64,000 nt of DNA from Dyadobacter sp. CY326 (GCF_021390515.1 NZ_JAJUXI010000003.1:124001-188000), one strand, 5' to 3'; shown: positions 41,035 through 50,260, numbered from the stretch's first letter. Numbers and translations are program-made. Notes: generated by a model not told the origin, from the letters alone.

Positions 41035-42861
41035 ATGGATAAAAATTTTATCATCGGCTTAGTACTAATCATGCTAATGCTGATTGGCTACCAGATTCTG
41101 GTTCCGAAACCTGTGGAACCGACACCTGTGGCGCAAGTAAAACAAGTTCCCTCAAAAGCATCTGTTTCTTCATCAACAGCCCCGGATACAACTGATTTAC
41201 GCACTTCGACTAACGATTCGAATGCGGTTGCCCTCGTTACTGCCGAAGATCTGGTTATTGAAACAAAAGATACGCGGGTTGTTTTTACCAACAAGGGTGG
41301 TGTGTTGAAAGAAGTGATGTTGAAAAAATACAAGACTTTTGATCAAAAGCCCCTCTATTTGATTGCTGAAAATCATAACAATTTCCGAATCAATTTTCCT
41401 ACACAAACGGGAGATGTGCGGCTAACAGACCAGTTTTTTACGACTGCGTCCAAAAATCAGGCGCTGGGAGAGAAAGATTCGACCATCATTACATATAAGG
41501 TTAATCTTAAAAATAATCAATTCGTAGAACAGACTTATGTCGTTCATGGATCTGGTTATGTAATCGATTATGGCATTAAATCCAATGCAAAAGGATCTCC
41601 CGATGAGCTCGTTCAGCTGGATTGGAACAATGATCTGCTGCAATTGGAAAACGATATGCACAAAAACCGCGAGGTTGTGACGATCAATTATTATACAGAT
41701 GGTCTGAAAAGCCTTGCGACGAGTGCAACAGTAGTGGAAGAAGAAAAGGCTGTTGAGCCCGTTAAGTGGTTCACCATTAAGCATAAATATTTTCTCGCAG
41801 GCTTAATCGCAGAAAAACATCCGTTTGATAATGTCGCGCTTCGTGCAGATGTTAATCCTGCCGACTCTACGGTTGTAAAATCCATGCATGTTTCGGCAGG
41901 CATTCCAATGTCCGCGGTTCAGAAAGGGGAGGCTAATTACCAGTTCTTTCTCGGTCCGAATGATTATCACCTCGTTGACAAGGTTCACGCTGAAAATTTT
42001 GATCAGAATGTTTACCTGGGTTATGCCTTCTTGAAGCCGATCAACAAGTTTTTTCTTGTTCCGCTTTTCAACTTTCTTGAAACATTTGTCAGCAACTATG
42101 GCCTTCTGATCATTTTGCTGGTTCTTTTTGTGAAAACAATTCTTACGCCGCTGACCTACAAATCGTACATCAGCATGGCGAAGATGCGTTTGCTGGCTCC
42201 CGAGCTGGAACAAATCCGCAGCCAGAACCCGGACGATATGGCGAAACAGCAGCAGGATCAAATGAAGCTGTATCAGGAAGTGGGCGTAAGTCCGTTGAGC
42301 GGTTGTATTCCTGTGCTCGCAACGATGCCGATCTTGTTCTCACTGTTTTTCCTTTTTCCCAATTTGATTGAGCTGCGACAGCAATCTTTCCTGTGGGCGA
42401 GTGACCTTTCCACTTACGATTCATTCATCAAACTGCCGTTCACCGTTCCTTTCGGCGTAGGGAATCACATCAGTCTTTTCACGGTGCTGATGACTGCTTC
42501 AAGCATCGGGTATGCTTATTATAACAATCAGATTACACCGACGCAGCCGGGACCTGTGAATATGAAAGTGCTGGGTTATATCATGCCTTTGATGTTTATG
42601 TTTGTCTTGAACTCGTTTCCGGCAGGTTTGACATTCTACTATTTTGTTTCAAATGTTGTCACAATTGCACAGCAGCTTTTGATCAAAAGATTTGTGAATG
42701 AAGACAAGATCAGGAACATACTGGAAGAGAACAGGAAGAAAAACGCAACCGGAGAGAAGAAGCAGACCAAGTTCCAGAAATATCTGGAACAGTCGCTCCA
42801 AGCAGCAGAAGAGGCTAAAAAGAAGCAGGCTGATTTGGAGAAACGCTCGAAAAAGAAATAA
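41035..42861 (+). CDS. yidC: Membrane protein insertase YidC
   Basis: A 608-residue inner-membrane insertase and chaperone of the YidC/Oxa1/Alb3 family. TM1 is at the N-terminus (NFIIGLVLIMLMLIGYQILVP). A Ser/Thr-rich linker and the large periplasmic beta-sandwich domain (~70-330) follow. The conserved core helices start at GLLIILLVLFVKTILTPLTYKSYISMAKMRLLAPELEQIR (~357-396), including the cytoplasmic helical hairpin, and continue with GCIPVLATMPILFSLFFLF and the final TM pair (~520-555). The C-terminal tail is strongly basic (AAEEAKKKQADLEKRSKKK), which in other species contacts ribosomes. Bacteroidota-type length. Confidence 0.97.
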   Translation: MDKNFIIGLVLIMLMLIGYQILVPKPVEPTPVAQVKQVPSKASVSSSTAPDTTDLRTSTNDSNAVALVTAEDLVIETKDTRVVFTNKGGVLKEVMLKKYKTFDQKPLYLIAENHNNFRINFPTQTGDVRLTDQFFTTASKNQALGEKDSTIITYKVNLKNNQFVEQTYVVHGSGYVIDYGIKSNAKGSPDELVQLDWNNDLLQLENDMHKNREVVTINYYTDGLKSLATSATVVEEEKAVEPVKWFTIKHKYFLAGLIAEKHPFDNVALRADVNPADSTVVKSMHVSAGIPMSAVQKGEANYQFFLGPNDYHLVDKVHAENFDQNVYLGYAFLKPINKFFLVPLFNFLETFVSNYGLLIILLVLFVKTILTPLTYKSYISMAKMRLLAPELEQIRSQNPDDMAKQQQDQMKLYQEVGVSPLSGCIPVLATMPILFSLFFLFPNLIELRQQSFLWASDLSTYDSFIKLPFTVPFGVGNHISLFTVLMTASSIGYAYYNNQITPTQPGPVNMKVLGYIMPLMFMFVLNSFPAGLTFYYFVSNVVTIAQQLLIKRFVNEDKIRNILEENRKKNATGEKKQTKFQKYLEQSLQAAEEAKKKQADLEKRSKKK

Positions 42862-42885
42862 AAGAATCATTATATCGTATATACA

Positions 42886-42923
42886 GGGCAATGTTTCCAA
42901 CCGGGAATGTTGCCCGTTTTTTT
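42886..42923 (+). terminator. Terminator after yidC
   Basis: An imperfect hairpin with GGGCAA (42886-42891) pairing with TTGCCC (42910-42915) and further partial pairing inside, followed by a 7-base T-run. Confidence 0.65.
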
Positions 42924-42980
42924 CTCTTCAACCGGATTTCGTAATTTGTCCGCCATACTCAATTGTCACCCACTGTTCCG

Positions 42981-44693
42981 ATGAAAGTTATTATTGTATT
43001 GATGTTTTTCCTGGCCGGTTTGGGCAATGCAGCCTTTGCCCAGAGCAATGCGCAAGCCGAAGGAAGATATAAATCAGCATTGAGTGATTACAAACAGGCA
43101 CGTTATGCAGCCGCAATGGAGAAGCTTTCGCCTTTGACGAGTGTAAACACGAAGACGCCTTTTTCTCCTTACGCGCATTATTATTATGCGCTTTCGGCTT
43201 ATCAGTTGAAGCGTTACAAGGAAAGCAAGCAAATGTTATTGCAATTGCAAAGCCGTTATCCGGGCTGGAACCGAATCGCGGAAGCGCAATATTTACTTGG
43301 TGCTATTGCCTTGGAAAGCGGCCAGCTGAATGATGGCCTCGACTATCTCACTAAGATTAAAGATTCGTCGCTTGCGAAAGACATTCTTGCATTAAAACAG
43401 CATCATTTGGACGCAATCACCGATTTGGCCAAACTTCGGGAATTGCAAAGGCAATATCCGAACGATCGCGATATCGCGTTGACGCTCGTTCATTTTATAG
43501 AAAGTTCGCCAAGTTCCACGCAGACCGATTTGCAAATTGCGGATCAATTGCAACGGCAATTTAAATTCAGCAAAAAAGAGAAAGTCGCCTCGGCGGAGGA
43601 AAAGCCAAAGCGCAGCATTCCAAAATCCGAAAGCCAATGGACGAAGGGTTACATGGATGTTTCCGTTTTGCTTCCTTTCCGATTGGACGAATTCAGCACT
43701 GGTAAACGCCGCTCGAATCAGTTTGCCTATGACTATTATCTTGGTCTGACAATGGCAAAAGAGCAACTTGCGACAGAAGGCATCACTGTAAATCTCTGGG
43801 CTTATGATATGAGCGCAGACGCAAAAACGATGGAAGCCATCGTTGACAACAAGAATTTTCAACAGTCCGACATGGTGATCGGGCCGCTTTATCCGGGCAC
43901 TTTTGATGTTACTGCCAATTATATCACCAATTCCAATGCGGTCATGCTGAACCCGCTTTCAACGGATGGAAATCTTTTAAAAGCAGGCTCAAACATTTAT
44001 CTTGCGCACCCATCCATTGCATTTCAAATGCAGAAAGCGGCACAATGGATGAAAACGCAGGCAATGGGCTTGTCCATCGCTATTTATTACGGCACCACGC
44101 CCAAGGATTCAGCCATGGCTTTTGCCTACGCCAACGAATGGAAAGGCAAGAGTGGGAAGGTTTTGGAAATGGTCAAAATTCAACCTGACCGTGAATGGCT
44201 CGAAACCAATGTGTCCACCTTCGAAACGGCTAAACCGTCGCACGTAGCACTTTTCTCTTCCAACGGATCGACCGGCCCGATGATCATGGACATGCTAACC
44301 GACCGGAAACTGACAACAACGCCTGTTATCGCCACTTCCACTAGTTTCAACCTGCAGCAATCGCGACTGGGGCGTTTTGGATCACGTTTGTATCTGATTG
44401 ACACAGACCCTGTTGATCGTGAGAAAGAAAGCATTCGTGAGTTTCAAAAGAATTATTGGAACAAAACGAGCACATTTCCTTCGGTTTATTCCTATCAGGG
44501 TTATGATCAATTGATGTATTTTGCCCGCATGATGTACAAATACAAAGACAGATTGCGCGACGGAATGCAGTCGGCAAGGCTGGGTGAGGAGGAATATTTA
44601 TTGTCGGGATTCAATTTCACAAAGTCCAACGAGAACCAAATAACACCTGTTTTGAAATACAATGGTTCCAAATGGACGCCGGTTGACAGGTAA
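42981..44693 (+). CDS. Exported receptor-fold (type 1 periplasmic-binding) protein with TPR region, LpoA-like
   Basis: A 570-residue periplasmic protein. The ATG at 42981 begins the signal peptide (MKVIIVLMFFLAGLGNAAFAQ); an in-frame TTG at 42963 is less likely. Residues ~25-200 are TPR-like helical repeats (YKSALSDYKQARYAAAMEKL, YYALSAYQLKRYKESKQMLLQL). Residues ~220-570 form a type 1 periplasmic binding fold (MDVSVLLPFRLDEF, DMVIGPLYPGTFDVTANYI, AIYYGTTPKDSAMAFAYANEWKG, VYSYQGYDQLMYFARMMYKY). This TPR plus binding-fold order resembles LpoA-type activators of penicillin-binding proteins and Bacteroidota relatives, so a role in cell-wall synthesis is possible. It is followed by hemL 12 bases later, so both are probably cotranscribed. 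Confidence 0.8.
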   Translation: MKVIIVLMFFLAGLGNAAFAQSNAQAEGRYKSALSDYKQARYAAAMEKLSPLTSVNTKTPFSPYAHYYYALSAYQLKRYKESKQMLLQLQSRYPGWNRIAEAQYLLGAIALESGQLNDGLDYLTKIKDSSLAKDILALKQHHLDAITDLAKLRELQRQYPNDRDIALTLVHFIESSPSSTQTDLQIADQLQRQFKFSKKEKVASAEEKPKRSIPKSESQWTKGYMDVSVLLPFRLDEFSTGKRRSNQFAYDYYLGLTMAKEQLATEGITVNLWAYDMSADAKTMEAIVDNKNFQQSDMVIGPLYPGTFDVTANYITNSNAVMLNPLSTDGNLLKAGSNIYLAHPSIAFQMQKAAQWMKTQAMGLSIAIYYGTTPKDSAMAFAYANEWKGKSGKVLEMVKIQPDREWLETNVSTFETAKPSHVALFSSNGSTGPMIMDMLTDRKLTTTPVIATSTSFNLQQSRLGRFGSRLYLIDTDPVDREKESIREFQKNYWNKTSTFPSVYSYQGYDQLMYFARMMYKYKDRLRDGMQSARLGEEEYLLSGFNFTKSNENQITPVLKYNGSKWTPVDR

Positions 44694-44705
44694 AAATATT
44701 TTCAA

Positions 44706-46001
44706 ATGAACATTTCAACGAGTAGAGCACTTTTCGAAAAAGCGCAGCATTTCATTCCTGGCGGCGTTAATTCTCCGGTAAGGGCATTCAGAGCAGTAGG
44801 AGGGTCACCGGTTTTTATCAAATCCGCAAAGGGGCCTTATGTATATGATGAGGACGATAATGAATACATTGAGCTGATCAATTCATGGGGCCCGATGATT
44901 TTGGGCCATGCCAATGAGTTAATTCAAAAGGCAGTTGCCGATGCCATTCAGCATTCATTTTCTTTCGGCGCGCCCACGCGAAGAGAAGTAGAAATGGCGG
45001 AATTGATCGTGAGTATGGTGCCATCCATTGAAAAGGTTCGGATGGTAAATTCTGGAACCGAAGCGACCATGTCAGCAATCCGCGTTGCGCGCGGATTTAC
45101 CGGAAGAGACAAGATCATTAAATTTGAAGGGTGTTACCATGGTCATGGAGACAGCTTTTTGATCGCGGCCGGAAGCGGTGCAGTCACATTCGGCACCCCA
45201 GACAGTCCAGGCGTAACCAAAGGCGTTGCAAACGACACATTAACCGCCCCTTTCAATGATCTGCAAGCTGTTCAGACGCTTGTTGATGCCAATAAAAATG
45301 CCATTGCAGCATTGATCCTTGAACCCGTTGTAGGAAATATGGGCTGTGTGTTGCCGGAAGATGGTTTTTTGCAGGGATTACGCAAGATCTGTGACGAAGA
45401 AGGAATCGTTTTGATTCTGGACGAAGTGATGACCGGTTTTCGTTTGGCCAAAGGCGGAGCACAGGAAAGATTCAATATTACCCCAGATCTAACGACGTTA
45501 GGAAAAATAATAGGTGGAGGAATGCCTGTTGGAGCCTATGGAGGCAGAGCGGACATTATGAACAAGGTTTCACCGGCAGGGCCGGTTTATCAGGCCGGCA
45601 CATTATCCGGTAATCCAATCGCTATGGCGGCAGGCTTGACAATGCTTCATTATCTCAACGACCATCCGGAAGTTTACACACAACTGGAAGAGTCGGGCAG
45701 CAAGCTGGCAAACGGTTTCAGAAATTCAATGCAAAAGCTTGGCTTGAACTACACATTGAACCAAATCGGCTCCATGTACACCTTGTTTTTTACAGAGCAA
45801 CCCGTGACAGATTTTCCGTCCGCCAAAGCATCGGATCTGCCATTATTCGGAAAATATTTCCACGCCATGCTCGACCGGGGCATATATATGGGCCCATCCC
45901 AATTCGAAAGCATGTTTCTTTCCACAGCGCTGGAAGACAAGCACATACAAAAGATACTCACCGCCAACGAAGAATCACTAAAACAAATCCTAAGTTTATA
46001 A
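44706..46001 (+). CDS. hemL: Glutamate-1-semialdehyde 2,1-aminomutase
   Basis: A 431-residue PLP-dependent aminomutase that makes 5-aminolevulinate from glutamate-1-semialdehyde in the C5 haem pathway. The opening FEKAQHFIPGGVNSPVRAFRAVGG is diagnostic. VRMVNSGTEATMSAIRVARGFTGRDKIIKFEGCYHGHGD (~105-145) binds the cofactor. ILDEVMTGFR holds the PLP-pairing Asp. The Schiff-base Lys267 sits in LGKIIGGGMPVGAYGG. It is full length. It starts 12 bases after the upstream exported-protein gene, so the two appear to share a transcript. Confidence 0.97.
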   Translation: MNISTSRALFEKAQHFIPGGVNSPVRAFRAVGGSPVFIKSAKGPYVYDEDDNEYIELINSWGPMILGHANELIQKAVADAIQHSFSFGAPTRREVEMAELIVSMVPSIEKVRMVNSGTEATMSAIRVARGFTGRDKIIKFEGCYHGHGDSFLIAAGSGAVTFGTPDSPGVTKGVANDTLTAPFNDLQAVQTLVDANKNAIAALILEPVVGNMGCVLPEDGFLQGLRKICDEEGIVLILDEVMTGFRLAKGGAQERFNITPDLTTLGKIIGGGMPVGAYGGRADIMNKVSPAGPVYQAGTLSGNPIAMAAGLTMLHYLNDHPEVYTQLEESGSKLANGFRNSMQKLGLNYTLNQIGSMYTLFFTEQPVTDFPSAKASDLPLFGKYFHAMLDRGIYMGPSQFESMFLSTALEDKHIQKILTANEESLKQILSL

Positions 46002-46127
46002 CACTAATTCATTCATTCACTCATTCAAATATCCACACAGCCAACATTCAGTCATCGCCAGGCGACCCGATCAATCATTCAATCATTCAATCATCGCCCG
46101 GCGACCCGGTCATTCATTCAAAATTAA
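46002..46127. repeat. ATTC-rich spacer with a duplicated 22-bp element
   Basis: Two 22-bp copies (46052-46073 and 46091-46112) differ at only two positions; each contains the small palindrome CGCCnGGCG. They are separated and flanked by runs of TCATTCA/AATCATTC words. The region lies between hemL and the glycosyltransferase gene and contains no open frame of note. It looks like a small intergenic repeat cluster rather than a terminator. Confidence 0.75.
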
Positions 46128-47138
46128 ATGCGCCTCTACTCCATCATCATCCCTGTCTACAACCGTCCCGACGAGTTGCAGGAGTTGCTGGAATGTCTCG
46201 TTAGGCAAACTTTGAAGCATTTTGAAGTGATTATCGTCGAAGACGGATCGAAGATCAAGGCAGATAATGTGGTTAAATCTTTTCAGAATAAGCTGGATAT
46301 CAAGTATTTTTTCAAGGAAAACGGCGGTCAGGGCTTTGCCAGAAACCACGGTTTCGAACGCGCGTCTGGCGATTATTTCATTCTCCTGGATTCAGATGCA
46401 TTAGTTGAGCCGAATTATCTGGCTGTAGTTGAGCAGAAATTAAATACGGACTATGTCGATTTATATGGTGGCCCGGACACGGACCATCCGTCTTTTACGC
46501 CTATTCAAAAAGCAATCAGCTATTCGATGACTTCCGTTTTTACAACGGGAGGAATCCGGGGCAAAAAGAATAATATGGGTGGCACTTTCCACCCGAGAAG
46601 CTTCAATATGGGGCTTTCAAGGCAGGTTTGGGAAAAAACAGGTGGTTTCCTGACAAGCCGGATGGGTGAGGACATTCTGTTCAGCATTGGCGCATTAAGG
46701 CTTGGTTTTCGATCTGCATTGATTCCGGGAGCATTCATTTACCACAAGCGCAGGACCAAGTTTATTCCATTTTTCAGACAGCTCAAATTCTTCGGCCGCG
46801 CCCGCATCAACATTGCGCGATTTTATCCGGACGAGCTGAAATTGGTTCACACATTTCCACTGCTTTTCACATTAGCCGTTTGCAGCATTCCCTTTTGGTT
46901 TTTCATTTTCAAACCTTTCTTCTTTCTCGGTTTGATCGGTCTGGGCACATACATTTCCCTGCTTTTCATTGACGCATTAAGGCAAACAAAAAGCGTTGAA
47001 GTAGCATTCCTAGGCATTGGAGCCGCATTTGTCCAGCTTTTCGGCTATGGAATTGGCTTTATGGAAGAAGGCTGGAAAAGGCTTTTCGAAAAAAAATCGC
47101 ACCGAGAAACCGGCGCGACCATTGAATATCCATCATAA
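46128..47138 (+). CDS. Membrane-associated GT2 glycosyltransferase
   Basis: A 336-residue family 2 (GT-A fold) glycosyltransferase. The nucleotide-sugar site shows YSIIIPVYNRPDEL at 4-17, VIIVEDGS (~36-43) and the metal-binding DSDA (~87-90) in GDYFILLDSDALVEPNYL. The acceptor side includes GGFLTSRMGEDILFSIGALRLG (~173-194). The C-terminal ~80 residues hold two or three TM helices (FPLLFTLAVCSIPFWFFIF ... GLIGLGTYISLLFIDAL), so it is attached to the inner membrane. The role is probably surface polysaccharide or glycolipid synthesis. It converges on a methyltransferase gene across a 56-bp perfect palindrome. Confidence 0.9.
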   Translation: MRLYSIIIPVYNRPDELQELLECLVRQTLKHFEVIIVEDGSKIKADNVVKSFQNKLDIKYFFKENGGQGFARNHGFERASGDYFILLDSDALVEPNYLAVVEQKLNTDYVDLYGGPDTDHPSFTPIQKAISYSMTSVFTTGGIRGKKNNMGGTFHPRSFNMGLSRQVWEKTGGFLTSRMGEDILFSIGALRLGFRSALIPGAFIYHKRRTKFIPFFRQLKFFGRARINIARFYPDELKLVHTFPLLFTLAVCSIPFWFFIFKPFFFLGLIGLGTYISLLFIDALRQTKSVEVAFLGIGAAFVQLFGYGIGFMEEGWKRLFEKKSHRETGATIEYPS

Positions 47139-47140
47139 AA

Positions 47141-47196
47141 ATCAATTTTCTTTAATTGCCCCGGGCTTAAGCCCGGGGCAATTAAAGAAAATTGAT
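47141..47196. repeat. 56-bp perfect palindrome between convergent genes
   Basis: Two 28-bp arms meet at 47168/47169 with no mismatch and no loop; the GC-rich core is centred on GGGCTTAAGCCC and flanked by AT-rich arms. It can act as a bidirectional terminator, since T-rich tracts flank the core on both strands. The core shape also resembles the first palindrome at 2129-2148, so it may belong to a REP-like family. Confidence 0.9.
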
Positions 47197-47217
47197 TGAG
47201 TAGTTTTAAGAACTAGA

Positions 47218-47991
47218 TTACAGTTTCTGACAGAAATAAACAATTTCTTCTCCCGGAAGTGCGTAGCGGGCAACTTCTTCTTTGGTCAGCTCATCCATCA
47301 CAAAGCGATCTTCCTTCACTGTAAAACCGCCTTTCTCCAATTCCCGGCCGTAATTCCTTCCAAACAGCCTCAAATGGTCGTTTTGTAGAAAATACTTTTC
47401 CCTTTCTTTTGGGTCCGTGATTGTTGCATCTTCATATGTCACTTCATATTTCATATCCTGCGGAGACTGGATCAGCGCCCATCCGCCCGGTTTTAAAACG
47501 CGGTGTAACTCACTCATTGCCAATATATAATCGTCCACATGCTCCATCACGTGGTTGCAAAAAGCGACGTCGAATGTATTTGCAGGAAACGGAATAGAAT
47601 GAATGTCCATCTTCACCTTTGCCAATGGCGATTCAATGTCGGCCGTAATGTAATCGAGGTTTTTCATTTGCTCGAAGCGATCGATAAAGCAATATTCCGG
47701 CGCCACGTGCAGCACTTTGTGATTGGCAGTGAAGAAGTTGGTCTTTTTTCTCAAATAAAGTCCCATTAATCGGTGTCTTTCCAGCGCGAGGCAGCTCGGG
47801 CACAACGCATTTTCACGGCTCGAAACATTACGGCCATAGGGGAGGAATTTCCTGTAACGGCTTTCACACACAGGACATTCAACTTTATTTCCAATATAAA
47901 AGATGCTGAGAAAGCGCGCGACCCAATGGCCAATTAACTGAAGATATGGTCGAGGAATATATCTTAAAACTAAACTAATGATCGCTTTCAT
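47218..47991 (-). CDS. SAM-dependent methyltransferase with N-terminal zinc-ribbon-like motif
   Basis: A 257-residue class I methyltransferase. Two CxxC pairs near the N-terminus (CPVC ~39-42 and CPSC ~64-67) suggest a structural zinc site. The Rossmann region includes HKVLHVAPEYCFIDRFEQMKNLDYITADIES (motif I region, ~90-120), FDVAFCNHVMEHVDDYILAMSELHRVLKPGG (~140-170) and WALIQSPQD. The pattern fits Bacteroidota methyltransferases found near cell-surface glycan genes, and the convergent neighbour is a GT2 glycosyltransferase. The acceptor is unknown. Confidence 0.86.
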   Translation of the reverse strand: MKAIISLVLRYIPRPYLQLIGHWVARFLSIFYIGNKVECPVCESRYRKFLPYGRNVSSRENALCPSCLALERHRLMGLYLRKKTNFFTANHKVLHVAPEYCFIDRFEQMKNLDYITADIESPLAKVKMDIHSIPFPANTFDVAFCNHVMEHVDDYILAMSELHRVLKPGGWALIQSPQDMKYEVTYEDATITDPKEREKYFLQNDHLRLFGRNYGRELEKGGFTVKEDRFVMDELTKEEVARYALPGEEIVYFCQKL

Positions 47992-48048
47992 TAAATCAAT
48001 TGACTAAAAATTAATAATTTTAGGAATATATCCCGGAAAAAACACTAA

Positions 48049-48432
48049 ATGATTCCATCCATTGATCCAAAACCACCAGGCAGAAGGCTTATCAAGCGAA
48101 TGTCCACACGCACCAAATGGATGATTTTAGCTCCATGCGGTCTGTTGATTTTCAGCTTTGGCCTTACAGTGCTTAGCGAAGCGGCGCATCAGCGTCGGAT
48201 CGGGGAGCCTACGCAGGTTTGGGTTGTGTTGGGATTATATAGTCTCGCGCTCATTAACGGTGGACTGATCATGTTCGGTGAGGCGCTCCGTTTTCGCATT
48301 TTATTGGATGTAAGGCGGGAAACGAGGCGCAGTATGCGACAGCTGACTCGGAAAATCAACATTAAGTCGTCCGGAAAAACCAAGTCTGACAAAAAAACAA
48401 AAAGCCCTACCAAACAGATTGACAGGGACTAG
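48049..48432 (+). CDS. Small two-TM membrane protein
   Basis: A 127-residue inner-membrane protein with TM helices at about 24-44 and 57-79 and a highly basic C-terminal tail (RRETRRSMRQLTRKINIKSSGKTKSDKKTKSPTKQ). No family was recognised. The basic tail suggests a cytoplasmic C-terminus that could contact nucleic acid or lipid headgroups. It is divergent from the methyltransferase gene and convergent with the 49-codon gene. Confidence 0.7.
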   Translation: MIPSIDPKPPGRRLIKRMSTRTKWMILAPCGLLIFSFGLTVLSEAAHQRRIGEPTQVWVVLGLYSLALINGGLIMFGEALRFRILLDVRRETRRSMRQLTRKINIKSSGKTKSDKKTKSPTKQIDRD

Positions 48433-48459
48433 TTGAATTTCTTTTCGTAGATGCTAAAC

Positions 48460-48609
48460 TTATTTATTAGCTTCAAACTGAGCCTTTATCGCCTCTACAT
48501 CGACATTGCGTACTTCTGGCTTGCGTAAAAGATCTTTGATTTTCGCAGTACGATTATTAGCTACTGCCTTATTTCTGCGACTTTTACGTTTCAATTCCGT
48601 AACTCCCAT
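48460..48609 (-). CDS. Short basic protein of 49 residues
   Basis: A short open frame from ATG (48607-48609 on the minus strand) to TAA, encoding MGVTELKRKSRRNKAVANNR and onward to the C-terminus AIKAQFEANK. The first half is strongly basic (KRKSRRNK), the second half helical and mixed-charge, which resembles ribosome- or nucleic-acid-associated small proteins. I do not recognise a named family. Coding is supported by a clean ATG, the absence of any overlapping gene, and protein-like composition. It lies in a 407-base gap between the two-TM protein gene and hisS. Confidence 0.68.
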   Translation of the reverse strand: MGVTELKRKSRRNKAVANNRTAKIKDLLRKPEVRNVDVEAIKAQFEANK

Positions 48610-48773
48610 TGTAAAATATTGTTTTGTGAAAGAGCCGCAAAATTAATCATTTTCGTGTAAATAATGCAGACATTACTTACAAATATTGCCTAACCTGCCC
48701 TAACTTTACGGTTAAATTGGCCTACAAGCCGAATTTATTACAATACTGACACCAATTGACTCATGATTGCCGG

Positions 48774-48781
48774 TAACTTTG
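48774..48781 (+). promoter_or_regulatory. -7 box of hisS
   Basis: TAACTTTG matches TAnnTTTG exactly, 58 bases before the hisS ATG. A TTG triplet at 48756-48758 is a possible -33 element, although its spacing is shorter than standard. Confidence 0.55.
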
Positions 48782-48839
48782 CTTGCCGGCACATCGTGCC
48801 AAATTGGCTCGTCGGTGTATTTTTTACAGCATAAAATCA

Positions 48840-50213
48840 ATGAGTAAACCATCCCTTGCCCGCGGAACGCGTGACTTCGGTCCCGAACAAATGGCAAAAC
48901 GCACTTTTATTTTTGACACCATTCGCCGCTCATTCCAACGATATGGATTTTTGCCTCTGGAAACGCCTGCTTTTGAGAATCTTTCGGTGTTAATGGGCAA
49001 ATACGGAGATGAAGGCGATCAGCTTCTATTCAAAATATTAAATTCAGGAGATTTCAGTGGCAAGCTTGCCGACAGTGATTGGCAGGAAGGTTACAAACCG
49101 CTCACTTCCAAAATAGCTGAGAAAGGGCTTCGCTACGATCTTACAGTGCCTTTTGCGCGTTATGTCGTAATGAACCGCGGCACATTGGTGATGCCTTTCA
49201 AGCGATATCAAATTCAACCCGTATGGCGGGCAGACCGTCCGCAAAAAGGCCGTTACAGAGAATTTTACCAGTGTGATGCAGACGTTGTAGGCACCGATTC
49301 CTTGCTTTGTGAAGCGGAAATTGTGATGCTGCTGCATGAAATTTTGCCTGCATTGGGCATTACAGACTTTACAGTTAAGATCAATAACCGCAAAATCCTG
49401 ACCGGAATTGCGGATCTGATCGGCGCGCACGGAATGGAAGGGCCGCTTTGTGTGGCCATTGATAAATTGGATAAAATAGGAAAAGATAAAGTCGTTGAAG
49501 AACTGCTCGAACGCGGTTTTTCAAGCGAAAGTGTCGCACAACTCGACCCCGTTTTCAGCTTGTCGGAGGGCACAGATCCGTTTGCAGCATTGAAAAGCTG
49601 GTTGGGTTCTTCGGAAATTGCAATGAAAGGCGTTCAGGAGTTGGAGGAAGTTTGGGATTTGGTAAATGTGCTCGGTCTTGAAAATCCCAAGATACAATTT
49701 GACGTCACGCTCGCGCGCGGACTCTCGTATTACACAGGTGCGATTTTCGAGGTAAAAGCTAACAATGTTCAAATTGGCAGCATTTCCGGCGGCGGGCGTT
49801 ACGACAATCTCACGGGCACATTCGGTGTTCCAGGAATCTCGGGCGTGGGCATTTCGCTGGGAGTGGATCGCATTTATGATGTGATGGAAGAGCTTAACCT
49901 ATTTCCTGAAAATCAGAAAACGGCGACAAAAGCGATGATTTCCAACTTCGACCGGGACGCATTTCGCTTTGGACTTTCTGTTTTGCCAAAATTGCGAGAA
50001 GCCGGCATTAATGCTGAAATTTACCCCGATGCTGTAAAGCTTAAAAAGCAGCTTGACTATGCGGATCGCAAAAATATTCCTTACGTGATCCTCATTGGAT
50101 CGGAAGAAATGCAATCGGGGCTGCTTACATTGAAAAACATGAAAACGGGCGAGCAGCAAAAATTGAATGCAACTGATATTATTCAGACAATTGCCCAGGA
50201 ATACAATAACTAA
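48840..50213 (+). CDS. hisS: Histidyl-tRNA synthetase
   Basis: A 457-residue class II aminoacyl-tRNA synthetase that charges tRNA-His. The ATG at 48840 is chosen: the upstream in-frame TTG at 48783 overlaps the promoter region and adds a non-homologous tail. MSKPSLARGTRDFGPEQMAKR is the standard opening. Class II motif 1 lies around FQRYGFLPLETPAFE. Motif 2 is RYREFYQCDADVVG (~136-149). The histidine-specific motifs are LARGLSYYTGAIFEV (~303-317) and SGGGRYDNL (~328-336). Motif 3 is GVGISLGVDRIYDVME. A C-terminal anticodon-binding domain (~370-457) completes it. It precedes hisG by 47 bases, so it may be cotranscribed with the histidine pathway genes. Confidence 0.97.
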   Translation: MSKPSLARGTRDFGPEQMAKRTFIFDTIRRSFQRYGFLPLETPAFENLSVLMGKYGDEGDQLLFKILNSGDFSGKLADSDWQEGYKPLTSKIAEKGLRYDLTVPFARYVVMNRGTLVMPFKRYQIQPVWRADRPQKGRYREFYQCDADVVGTDSLLCEAEIVMLLHEILPALGITDFTVKINNRKILTGIADLIGAHGMEGPLCVAIDKLDKIGKDKVVEELLERGFSSESVAQLDPVFSLSEGTDPFAALKSWLGSSEIAMKGVQELEEVWDLVNVLGLENPKIQFDVTLARGLSYYTGAIFEVKANNVQIGSISGGGRYDNLTGTFGVPGISGVGISLGVDRIYDVMEELNLFPENQKTATKAMISNFDRDAFRFGLSVLPKLREAGINAEIYPDAVKLKKQLDYADRKNIPYVILIGSEEMQSGLLTLKNMKTGEQQKLNATDIIQTIAQEYNN

Positions 50214-50260
50214 ACTAACATTACGGACAAAAACCGTCACGTACAGAAGCCCACAATCCA

